The position numbers and the translations under genes were made by a program. The notes under the pieces are model-generated. The model did not search any database and was not told the DNA's origin. It saw nothing but the letters and a program-made list of their open reading frames with translations. DNA of 11,840 nt. Source: an uncultured Clostridia bacterium (lineage in GTDB: Bacteria; Bacillota; Clostridia; Lachnospirales; Anaerotignaceae). Positions 1 to 6,045 of the stretch are shown here, piece by piece (position 1 is the stretch's first letter; each line of letters starts with the position of its first letter). The stretch is taken from positions 1 through 11,840 of the forward strand of contig CATZIM010000030.1 of assembly GCA_958420075.1 (NCBI GenBank), written 5' to 3'.

Positions 1-100
1 TACCTGTTTCCCAGGCCAATGCAGCTGCATCGGTTTCACCGTTTTTTTCTGTCAATTCCACAATTTTTTCCATCAACAGCAAATATGTTGCTTCCATCAT
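1..100 (-). CDS. Unrecognised protein, N-terminal 33 residues only
   Basis: The minus strand opens a reading frame that runs off the left edge. It begins MMEATYLLLMEKIVEL and continues with a polar stretch, then ETDAAALAWETG. Two adjacent ATG codons (100-98 and 97-95) could start it. A GGAGAT ribosome binding site at 105-110 lies 6 or 9 bases upstream, so either is possible. The visible part looks like an amphipathic helix, with no signal peptide or known motif. It is transcribed divergently from the citrate synthase operon. I do not recognise the family, and too little is present to propose a function. That it is a real gene rests on the good ribosome binding site and the promoter-like sequence just upstream. 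Confidence 0.6.
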   Translation of the reverse strand, partial: MMEATYLLLMEKIVELTEKNGETDAAALAWETG

Positions 101-121
101 TCTCATCTCCTTTTTGTATTG

Positions 122-150
122 AGTATACCATGTATGTCCATGGGGAACAA
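122..150 (-). promoter_or_regulatory. Candidate sigma-A promoter for the left-edge gene
   Basis: Read on the minus strand, TTGTTC (150-145), a 17-base spacer and TATACT (127-122) form a plausible -35/-10 pair. The expected start is near 115, leaving a leader of about 15 bases before the ATG. The -10 is good and the -35 is weak (3 of 6). The sequence ATACCATGTAT (125-135) overlaps the -10 and resembles the perfect palindrome ATACATGTAT at 184-193. Confidence 0.35.
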
Positions 151-311
151 TCACCAGTTTTCTGACTATTTTGCAAACTAGATATACATGTATTTATATT
201 CATCCAAAGCATTCAAATTCTCTGCTTATTTCCTATAAAAATAATTGAGCGCCCAAAAAATCATTTATAAAAATGAACGTTATCATTTCATTTCTCTTGC
301 CAAATCATTAA

Positions 312-344
312 TAAATTCTATGTTTTATTTTTAAATTCTGTGTT
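312..344. repeat. Imperfect 13-bp direct repeat, 20-bp period
   Basis: TAAATTCTATGTT (312-324) recurs as TAAATTCTGTGTT (332-344), identical at 12 of 13 positions. The 20-bp period is close to two helical turns, so both copies face the same side of the DNA. A paired binding site for a regulator is possible. Chance is also possible in such AT-rich DNA. Confidence 0.5.
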
Positions 345-393
345 CAAAAATTAAATTTATATATTTTTTTAATTATTATATTTCTATCCGCAA

Positions 394-425
394 AATAAAA
401 ATATTGAAATATCAACATTTTTATT
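394..425. repeat. 14-bp inverted repeat upstream of the citrate synthase promoter
   Basis: AATAAAAATATTGA (394-407) faces TCAACATTTTTATT (412-425) across a 4-base centre, with one mismatch (A403 against C416). It is too AT-rich to be a convincing terminator. It lies about 44 bases upstream of the -35 at 469, a usual place for an activator or repressor dyad. Confidence 0.5.
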
Positions 426-445
426 GTTTTATTGAAAAATAAGTC

Positions 446-469
446 ATAAATCTATTCAATAAATCTATT
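446..469 (+). repeat. Perfect 11-bp direct repeat abutting the -35 box
   Basis: ATAAATCTATT occurs at 446-456 and again at 459-469, a 13-bp period. The second copy shares its last base with the TTGACT -35 element. A protein bound here would touch or block RNA polymerase. No known operator is recognised. Confidence 0.5.
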
Positions 470-497
470 TGACTTTTCTATAATTCATTGATATATT
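469..497 (+). promoter_or_regulatory. Sigma-A promoter of the Re-citrate synthase operon
   Basis: TTGACT (469-474) and TATATT (492-497) are separated by exactly 17 bases, and each matches consensus at 5 of 6 positions. Transcription should begin near 504, giving a leader of about 80 bases. A separate TATAAT at 479-484 has only a weak -35 (TTCAAT, 455-460, 18-base spacer) and is the less likely alternative. Confidence 0.65.
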
Positions 498-525
498 TAA
501 TAAATAAAAATACACAAGGAATTTT

Positions 526-552
526 CAAAGACATACAAAGACAAATGTCTTT
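526..552 (+). promoter_or_regulatory. Phased CAAAGACA repeats and hairpin in the operon leader
   Basis: CAAAGACA occurs at 526-533 and 536-543, exactly 10 bp apart. The inverse TGTCTTT follows at 546-552. The second copy and the inverse can form a 7-bp hairpin with a two-base loop, or six pairs with a four-base loop. The array lies about 20 bases downstream of the predicted transcription start and 35 bases upstream of the start codon. It could be a DNA operator that blocks elongation or initiation, or an RNA structure. No known regulator motif is recognised. Confidence 0.5.
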
Positions 553-572
553 ATAAATTCATTTTTCAGACG

Positions 573-582
573 AAAGGGTGAT
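573..582 (+). promoter_or_regulatory. Ribosome binding site that fixes the citrate synthase start
   Basis: AAAGGGTGAT closely matches the anti-Shine-Dalgarno complement AGGAGGTGAT. It ends four bases before TTG 587, with the GGG core eight bases away. The in-frame GTG at 578 lies inside this site and is therefore unlikely to be the start. Confidence 0.7.
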
Positions 583-586
583 TCTA

Positions 587-1969
587 TTGCTTACTTACAA
601 CAAGAAGAAAAATCTGCTGGAACTGTATAAGTATCAGTACAGCCTGCAGGATGTTCAAGAACCAAACCTGTACCGTGACAACTTCAATTATGACGAAGTA
701 CCAAAAGTTACATTCAACTATCGACTGGTTCCTATGAACTGTCCTGACGAAATCTGGATCACTGATACAACTTTCCGTGACGGCCAGCAGGCACGTGCAC
801 CCTATACCGTTGATCAGATTGTAACATTATATAAAATGTTAAGCCGTCTGGGCGGCCCCAAAGGCAAAATCAGAACCTGCGAATTTTTCCTTTACAGCGA
901 AAATGACCGCAAAGCCATTCGCGCCTGTCAGGAACAGGGATTGAAATTCCCCGAAATCACTGGTTGGATTCGTGCCACCAAAGAGGACTTTAAACTGGTA
1001 AAAGATATGGATCTGGAAGAATGCGGCATTCTGGTAAGCTGCTCTGACTACCATATTTTCAATAAATTACATAAAACAAGAAAACAGGCAATGGACGGTT
1101 ATCTGGAAGTGGTAAAAGCCGCTTTAGACATGGGCATTCGTCCCCGCTGCCATTTTGAAGACGTTACCAGAGCCGATTTCTACGGCTTTGTAGTTCCCTT
1201 TGCTCAGGAACTGCGTCACCTTATGGAGCAGTATCAGATTCCCGTAAAAATCCGTTTCTGCGACACCATGGGCTATGGCGTTCCCTATCCTGGCGCTACA
1301 CTGCCCCGCAGCGTTCCCGGTATCATTTATGGTATCAACCACTTCGGTCAGTTCCCCAGCGAACTTATTGAATGGCACGGACACAACGACTTCTACAAAG
1401 CTGTTGTAAACGCTACTACCGCATGGCTCTACGGCGCATCTTCCGTAAACTGCTCTCTGCTGGGCATTGGCGAACGTACCGGCAACACACCACTGGAAGC
1501 TATGGTTATGGAATATGCACAGATCCGCGGCACACTGGATGGTATGGACCCTACCGTTATCACAGAAATTGCCGAATATTACGAAAAAGAACTTGGATAC
1601 AAGATTCCCGAAAGAACACCTTTTGTCGGCGCTGACTTCAACGTGACCCGCGCAGGCATCCACGCTGACGGCGTTGCAAAGGACGAAGAAATTTACAACA
1701 TCTTCAACACAGCAAAAATCCTGAACCGCCCTCTGGGTGTAGAAATCAACAAAAACTCCGGTTCTGCCGGCATCGCTTACTGGCTGAACCACAATCTGCA
1801 ATTAGAAGGTAATACAAAAATTGATAAAAACGCACCTGAAGTCGCACTGCTGAAAGATTGGGTAGATAAGCAGTACGAAGACGGCCGCGTTGCCTATATC
1901 AGTAAAGAAGAATTGATTGATGCCATCCAGGAACTGACACCACACCTTATGGCATACATCAAAGAATGA
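587..1969 (+). CDS. Re-citrate synthase (isopropylmalate/homocitrate synthase family)
   Basis: A DRE-TIM metallolyase-type Claisen condensing enzyme, probably joining acetyl-CoA and oxaloacetate to citrate in the cytoplasm. At about 460 residues it fits the clostridial Re-face citrate synthases, the type characterised in Clostridium kluyveri. Numbered from TTG 587, the conserved D-T-T-F-R-D-G-Q-Q begins at D60, with the catalytic R64-D65 pair. The metal-binding H-G-H-N-D begins at H264, and G-I-G-E-R-T-G-N-T-P-L-E follows. The TTG start is chosen from the ribosome binding site at 573-582. Aconitase follows after 23 bases and isocitrate dehydrogenase after that, which argues for citrate rather than isopropylmalate or homocitrate as product. 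Automated annotation often calls this clade isopropylmalate or homocitrate synthase. The family is certain; the Re-citrate assignment rests on context and remembered sequence similarity. Confidence 0.85.
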   Translation: MLTYNKKKNLLELYKYQYSLQDVQEPNLYRDNFNYDEVPKVTFNYRLVPMNCPDEIWITDTTFRDGQQARAPYTVDQIVTLYKMLSRLGGPKGKIRTCEFFLYSENDRKAIRACQEQGLKFPEITGWIRATKEDFKLVKDMDLEECGILVSCSDYHIFNKLHKTRKQAMDGYLEVVKAALDMGIRPRCHFEDVTRADFYGFVVPFAQELRHLMEQYQIPVKIRFCDTMGYGVPYPGATLPRSVPGIIYGINHFGQFPSELIEWHGHNDFYKAVVNATTAWLYGASSVNCSLLGIGERTGNTPLEAMVMEYAQIRGTLDGMDPTVITEIAEYYEKELGYKIPERTPFVGADFNVTRAGIHADGVAKDEEIYNIFNTAKILNRPLGVEINKNSGSAGIAYWLNHNLQLEGNTKIDKNAPEVALLKDWVDKQYEDGRVAYISKEELIDAIQELTPHLMAYIKE

Positions 1970-1992
1970 AAGAAAATTGAGGAGGCTTTCAC

Positions 1993-3921
1993 ATGAATAT
2001 CACTGAAAAACTGATTAAATCTCATCTGGTCAGCGGAGAAATGATTCCCGGCAAGGAAATCGCCATCAAAATTGACCAGACCCTGACACAGGATTCCACA
2101 GGCACAATGGCTTATCTGCAGTTTGAAGCCATTGGCATCCCCAGAGTCAAAACAGAAAAATCTGTTGCATACATCGACCACAACACATTACAGACAGGCT
2201 TTGAAAACGCCGATGACCACAAATATATCCAGACAGTTGCCAAAAAACACGGCATTTATTTCTCCAAACCTGGCAACGGCATCTGCCATCAGGTACATCT
2301 GGAACGTTTCGGCAAACCCGGCAAAACACTGCTGGGCTCTGACAGCCATACTCCTACTGGCGGCGGCATCGGTATGCTGGCCATCGGTGCAGGCGGTCTG
2401 GATGTAGCAGTTGCCATGGGCGGCGGCGCTTACTATCTGGCAATGCCCCGTGTTTGCCGTGTAGTACTGACTGGTAAACTGAGCCCTTGGGTAACTGCAA
2501 AAGACGTGATTCTGGAAGTACTGCGCAGACTGTCCGTAAAAGGCGGCGTCGGCAAAGTTATGGAATACGCTGGCGAAGGTGTAAAAACACTGAGCGTTCC
2601 CCAGAGAGCAACCATCACAAACATGGGCGCAGAACTGGGCGCAACTACATCCGTATTCCCCAGTGACGAAGTGACAAAAGCATTCCTGAAAGCACAGGGT
2701 CGTGAAGAAGACTGGATTGAACTGAAAGCAGACGATGACGCTATCTATGATGAAGAAATCACCATCGCTTTGGATGAAATCGAACCTTTGGTAGCATGTC
2801 CTCACAGCCCTGACAACATCAAAAAAGTAAGTGAAATCAAAGATCTGGCAGTGGATCAGGTTGCCATCGGCAGTTGCACAAACTCCTCTTACACAGATAT
2901 GATGACAGTTGCTGCTCTGCTGAAAGGCAAAACCGTTGACCCGAACGTAAGCCTTGTTATTGCTCCCGGCTCCAAACAGGTTATGAACATGCTGGCTGCC
3001 AACGGCGCACTGGCTGACATCATTTCCGCCGGCGCACGTATTCTGGAATGCGGCTGCGGCCCTTGTATCGGTATGGGTCAGGCGCCTGCAACCAATGCGG
3101 TATCCCTGCGTACCATCAACAGAAACTTTGAAGGCAGAAGCGGCACAAAATCCGCTCAGGTATACATCGTCAGCCCCGAAACAGCTGTTGCCAGCGCATT
3201 GACTGGGAAACTGACAGACCCTCATACATTGGGTGAAGCACCTGTCATCCCTATGCCTGAAGAATTCATGGTAAATGATAACCTGATCATCCCTCCCGCT
3301 CCCGAAGGCGAATGTGTGAAAGTAGTAAGAGGCCCCAATATCCAGCCTTTCCCCAAAAACACAAAAGTGCCTAAAGAAATCAAAGGCGGTGCGCTGATCA
3401 AAGTGGATGACAACATCACCACAGACCACATCATGCCCTCCAACGCAAAACTCCTGCCCTTCCGCTCCAACGTGCCTTATCTGGCAGATTACTGCCTGAC
3501 ACCTTGTGATCCGGAATTTCCTGCAAGAGCGAAAAAAGCTGGCGGCGGTTTCATCATTGCCGGTCAAAACTATGGTCAGGGCAGCAGCCGTGAACATGCG
3601 GCACTGGCACCTCTGCAGTTGGGCGTAAAAGCAGTTATCGCAAAATCCTTCGCACGTATCCACATGGCAAACCTGATCAACAATAGTATCCTGCCTCTGG
3701 TATTCGTCAACGAATGGGATTACGACAACATCAAACTCGGCGATGAATTTGTCATCAAATACGCTGCCGACCAGATTAAGGGCGCTGCACAGGGTCAGAT
3801 CGTCAATGTAACCTGTGTAAAAACCGGGGAAGAAATCCCTACTCGCCTGAACATCTCCGAACGTCAGAGAGATATTCTGCTGGCAGGCGGTCTGCTGAAC
3901 TATACAAAAGAATCCAACTAA
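1993..3921 (+). CDS. acn: Aconitate hydratase, compact single-chain type
   Basis: Converts citrate to isocitrate through cis-aconitate in the cytoplasm, using a [4Fe-4S] cluster. The three cluster ligands are visible as C295 in G-S-C-T-N-S-S and C355 and C358 in C-G-C-G-P-C-I-G. The C-terminal swivel domain is fused in the same chain and carries G530-S-S-R-E-H, the substrate-binding loop. At 642 residues it is shorter than the roughly 900-residue AcnA or AcnB and matches the small aconitase type known from Aquifex and many clostridia. Isopropylmalate isomerase and homoaconitase are usually two subunits, and the neighbours favour aconitase. The start has a GAGGAGG site at 1979-1985, seven bases upstream. 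It lies 23 bases after citrate synthase and 24 before isocitrate dehydrogenase, so the three are one transcript. Confidence 0.92.
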   Translation: MNITEKLIKSHLVSGEMIPGKEIAIKIDQTLTQDSTGTMAYLQFEAIGIPRVKTEKSVAYIDHNTLQTGFENADDHKYIQTVAKKHGIYFSKPGNGICHQVHLERFGKPGKTLLGSDSHTPTGGGIGMLAIGAGGLDVAVAMGGGAYYLAMPRVCRVVLTGKLSPWVTAKDVILEVLRRLSVKGGVGKVMEYAGEGVKTLSVPQRATITNMGAELGATTSVFPSDEVTKAFLKAQGREEDWIELKADDDAIYDEEITIALDEIEPLVACPHSPDNIKKVSEIKDLAVDQVAIGSCTNSSYTDMMTVAALLKGKTVDPNVSLVIAPGSKQVMNMLAANGALADIISAGARILECGCGPCIGMGQAPATNAVSLRTINRNFEGRSGTKSAQVYIVSPETAVASALTGKLTDPHTLGEAPVIPMPEEFMVNDNLIIPPAPEGECVKVVRGPNIQPFPKNTKVPKEIKGGALIKVDDNITTDHIMPSNAKLLPFRSNVPYLADYCLTPCDPEFPARAKKAGGGFIIAGQNYGQGSSREHAALAPLQLGVKAVIAKSFARIHMANLINNSILPLVFVNEWDYDNIKLGDEFVIKYAADQIKGAAQGQIVNVTCVKTGEEIPTRLNISERQRDILLAGGLLNYTKESN

Positions 3922-3945
3922 TGCAATTTAAGGAGGAAAAATTCC

Positions 3946-4944
3946 ATGTCATATAAAGTTACTTTGATCCCCGGTGACGGCAGCGGCCCGGAAGTCATTG
4001 CTGCCGCAAAAAGAGTTGTAGAAGCAACAGGCGTTGCCATCGAATGGGAACAGGCAGAAGCCGGTGCAGCCATGATTGAAAAATATGGCACTCCCCTGCC
4101 CGATGAAACCATCGAATCTATCCGCAGAAACGGCGTTGCGTTGAAAGGCCCTGTTACCACCCCTGTCGGTACCGGTTTCCGCAGTGTCAACGTAGCGATG
4201 CGTAAAATTTTCGACCTGTATGCAAACGTACGCCCTGCCAAAACTTATCCCGGTGTCATCAGCCGCTATGATAACATTGATCTGGTAGTCGTTCGTGAAA
4301 ACACTGAAGACCTGTACGCAGGCATTGAACATATGGTTGGCGAAGATGCGGCAGAAAGCATCAAACTCATCACCAGAAAAGGCTGCGAAAGAATCATCCG
4401 TTATGCTTTCGATTTTGCCGTCAGAGAAGGCAGAAAGAAAGTAACCGCTGTGCATAAAGCAAACATCATGAAATGCACAGACGGCATGTTCCTGGACATT
4501 GCAAGACAGATTGCAAAAGAATATCCTCAGATCGAATTCAACGACAGTATCGTAGACGCAATGTGCATGCGTCTGGTAATGCATCCCGAGGACTATGATG
4601 TACTGGTATGCCCCAACCTGTATGGTGACATCGTTTCCGACCTGTGCGCAGGTCTGGTAGGCGGTCTGGGCCTGACTCCCAGTGCAAACATCGGTGTCAG
4701 CGGCGCTATTTTCGAACCCATCCACGGTTCCGCTCCTGACATTGCCGGACAGCACAAAATCAATCCCACAGCGGCGATCCTCTCCGCTTCTCTGATGCTG
4801 GCGCATCTGGGCGAAGCAAAAGCTGCTGCGGACATTGAACAGGCTGTGACAAAAGTCATTTCTGAAGGCAAAACACTGACCCAGGATATGGGTGGTACTG
4901 CTTCCACAGAAGAATTTGCTGACGCAGTCATCGCAGCACTGTAA
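3946..4944 (+). CDS. icd: Isocitrate dehydrogenase, predicted NAD-dependent
   Basis: Oxidatively decarboxylates isocitrate to 2-oxoglutarate, completing the oxidative TCA branch. At 332 residues it is a short member of the isocitrate/isopropylmalate dehydrogenase family. S80 and N82 in F-R-S-V-N-V-A correspond to the isocitrate-contacting Ser and Asn of E. coli Icd (S113, N115). The catalytic Tyr is Y124 (E-D-L-Y-A-G) and the Lys is K171 (H-K-A-N-I-M). Metal-binding Asp residues are D228 and D232 in G-D-I-V-S-D. The cofactor loop reads S-A-P-D-I-A-G-Q, with D265-I266 where NADP enzymes such as E. coli Icd have Lys-Tyr. An acidic residue here marks NAD use. An AGGAGG site (3931-3936) lies nine bases from the ATG. 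It is the last gene before the terminator. Confidence 0.9.
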   Translation: MSYKVTLIPGDGSGPEVIAAAKRVVEATGVAIEWEQAEAGAAMIEKYGTPLPDETIESIRRNGVALKGPVTTPVGTGFRSVNVAMRKIFDLYANVRPAKTYPGVISRYDNIDLVVVRENTEDLYAGIEHMVGEDAAESIKLITRKGCERIIRYAFDFAVREGRKKVTAVHKANIMKCTDGMFLDIARQIAKEYPQIEFNDSIVDAMCMRLVMHPEDYDVLVCPNLYGDIVSDLCAGLVGGLGLTPSANIGVSGAIFEPIHGSAPDIAGQHKINPTAAILSASLMLAHLGEAKAAADIEQAVTKVISEGKTLTQDMGGTASTEEFADAVIAAL

Positions 4945-4960
4945 TATTCACAGAAAACAC

Positions 4961-5001
4961 AAAAGCTGGAAATTCAAGAATTTGAACTTCCAGCTTTTTT
5001 T
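4961..5001. terminator. Bidirectional intrinsic terminator between convergent operons
   Basis: AAAAGCTGGAA (4961-4971) pairs with TTCCAGCTTTT (4988-4998). Inside it, TTCAA (4973-4977) pairs with TTGAA (4982-4986) across one A·C mismatch and a GAAT loop. Seven T residues (4995-5001) follow on the plus strand. Read from the other side, the stem follows the stop codon of the minus-strand Fe-S gene almost at once and runs into CTTTTGTGTTTTC, so it can serve both operons. Confidence 0.85.
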
Positions 5002-5887
5002 ATGTTTCTTTTTCTTTTTTGCATGTTTTACAGCTTCCGCCGCATCCCAGTACAAAACCGGCGGAAATGGCGTCTGTATGGCATACGCTTTTACATTGCC
5101 CACAGCGGATACATTCGGGGCTGTTGATATTCTTCGTAACTTCTACACCCATTGGACAGATTTTCTCACAGGCACCGCAATGGTCGCAGCGGGAAGCGTC
5201 TACTTCCATGTGATAAAAGCTGAATCTTTGGAACAATCCATAGAAAGCACCCAAGGGGCAGATATATTTGCAGAAGGGTCTGCAAATCAATATGGAAGAA
5301 AGAATGGTCAATATCAGCAGAATCATTTTCCAGTTGAACAGCCAGCCAATCATTTCCCGCAAGCTTTCATTTGTCAGCATCAGGGGAATACCGCCTTCCA
5401 GTGTCCCTGCCGGACAAATATACTGGCAGAAGTACGGCGGCGCAATGCCAAAGGGATTGGCAAGAAACATAGGCAGCAATATAACCGGTACAGCCAACAT
5501 CACATATTTCAGATACCGCAATCCCTTATCCAACTTTGCAGGAACTTTTATCTTTGGACTTTTGATTTTATAGAGCAAGTCCTGCAAAAAACCGAAGGGA
5601 CAAAGGAAGCCGCAGACCACTCTGCCCAATAATACGCTGACAAAGAGCAAAAAACCGAATACATAATAACTGAATTGGAATTTTCGGTCACCCAGAACCG
5701 ACTGCAAAGCGCCAATGGGACATGCCCCTACGGCACCAGGGCAGGAATAGCAGTTCAAACCTGGTACACAGACGAATTTTTGCCCGCCTGTCTGTATCCT
5801 CCCCTGCGTAAAGCCAATCAGATAGCCATTGGACACAACTGTGGCAATCAGCTGTATGATATGACGTCTCTTTTCTGTTTTTTTCAT
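5000..5887 (-). CDS. Polytopic membrane [4Fe-4S] protein, NapH/Fer4_5-like
   Basis: A 295-residue integral membrane electron carrier with 22 cysteines. Predicted membrane segments lie near residues 11-27, 71-95, 126-146 and 183-204. Two NapH-type membrane-edge motifs are C92-G-F-L-C96-P-F-G and C202-R-P-F-C-K-Y-I-C210-P-L-G. An N-terminal C46-Y-S-C49-P...C56-P motif is also present. Two ferredoxin motifs follow at C234-x2-C-x2-C-x3-C244-P and C259-x2-C-x2-C-x3-C269. The tail adds C282-x3-C286-x2-C289. The ATG at 5887 is chosen because AGGAG lies seven bases upstream and the codon overlaps the preceding gene's stop (TGATG). A longer in-frame extension to 6022 lies over that other gene and is rejected. 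It probably moves electrons from a cytoplasmic donor to the thioredoxin-like lipoprotein; that role is inferred from context. Confidence 0.85.
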   Translation of the reverse strand: MKKTEKRRHIIQLIATVVSNGYLIGFTQGRIQTGGQKFVCVPGLNCYSCPGAVGACPIGALQSVLGDRKFQFSYYVFGFLLFVSVLLGRVVCGFLCPFGFLQDLLYKIKSPKIKVPAKLDKGLRYLKYVMLAVPVILLPMFLANPFGIAPPYFCQYICPAGTLEGGIPLMLTNESLREMIGWLFNWKMILLILTILSSILICRPFCKYICPLGAFYGLFQRFSFYHMEVDASRCDHCGACEKICPMGVEVTKNINSPECIRCGQCKSVCHTDAISAGFVLGCGGSCKTCKKEKET

Positions 5888-6045
5888 CAGCCTACTCCTA
5901 TACATTCCAGGCAAATGGTGATTGCCTTTTTTAATACCGTCAGATGTTCCTGACGGAGGAAGCCATAAGCCATCATGCCCATGGAAAAAAGAAGGAGCGG
6001 ATATTTGATCCATCCGCCCCAAACAGTATTCTGCTTACAATTCAT
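5887..6045 (-). CDS. 52-residue membrane miniprotein with CxxC motif (CD1871A-like)
   Basis: A small gene between the thioredoxin-like lipoprotein and the Fe-S protein. The product begins MNCKQNTVWGGWIKYPLLLF, has one hydrophobic segment (about residues 14-30), and ends K-A-I-T-I-C45-L-E-C48-I-G-V-G. The K-A-x-x-I-C-L-E-C-I-G tail matches, from memory, the CD1871A family of small CxxC proteins found beside such genes in clostridia. Its ATG overlaps the upstream stop (ATGA, 6045-6042) with a GGAG site eight bases before it. Its TGA overlaps the next ATG (TGATG, 5889-5885). All three genes are therefore translationally coupled. The function is unknown; the conserved Cys pair next to the membrane suggests a thiol/disulfide relay between the other two products. 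Confidence 0.82.
   Translation of the reverse strand: MNCKQNTVWGGWIKYPLLLFSMGMMAYGFLRQEHLTVLKKAITICLECIGVG

Larger units (their letters stand above)
151..468. other. AT-rich divergent intergenic region, no gene seen
   Basis: This stretch separates the left-edge gene from the citrate synthase promoter. I see no reading frame with a ribosome binding site and no tRNA or recognised riboswitch. It is strongly AT-rich, with long A and T runs. It holds a palindrome (ATACATGTAT, 184-193), a direct repeat (312-344), an inverted repeat (394-425) and a tandem repeat (446-469). The DNA is probably bent and used for regulation; that is inference from composition and repeats. Confidence 0.6.

Noticed and set aside
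545..556. Possible leader peptide in the citrate synthase operon
   Set aside because: The frame is only ATG TCT TTA TAA and has no properly spaced ribosome binding site, so it is not a convincing attenuation peptide.
504..586. T-box or metabolite riboswitch in the citrate synthase leader
   Set aside because: The predicted leader is only about 80 bases. I see no T-box sequence or conserved riboswitch core, and no terminator/antiterminator pair.
2188..3663. 491-codon open frame antisense to aconitase
   Set aside because: Cysteine- and phenylalanine-rich shadow of a well-conserved gene, with no ribosome binding site or recognisable motif.
4892..5632. Plus-strand 246-codon frame crossing the terminator
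   Set aside because: It overlaps the end of isocitrate dehydrogenase, reads through the terminator and is antisense to the Fe-S protein.
5888..6022. In-frame N-terminal extension of the Fe-S membrane protein (start at 6022)
   Set aside because: The 45 extra residues lack a family feature or ribosome binding site and lie over the 52-residue miniprotein. ATG 5887 has AGGAG at the right distance.
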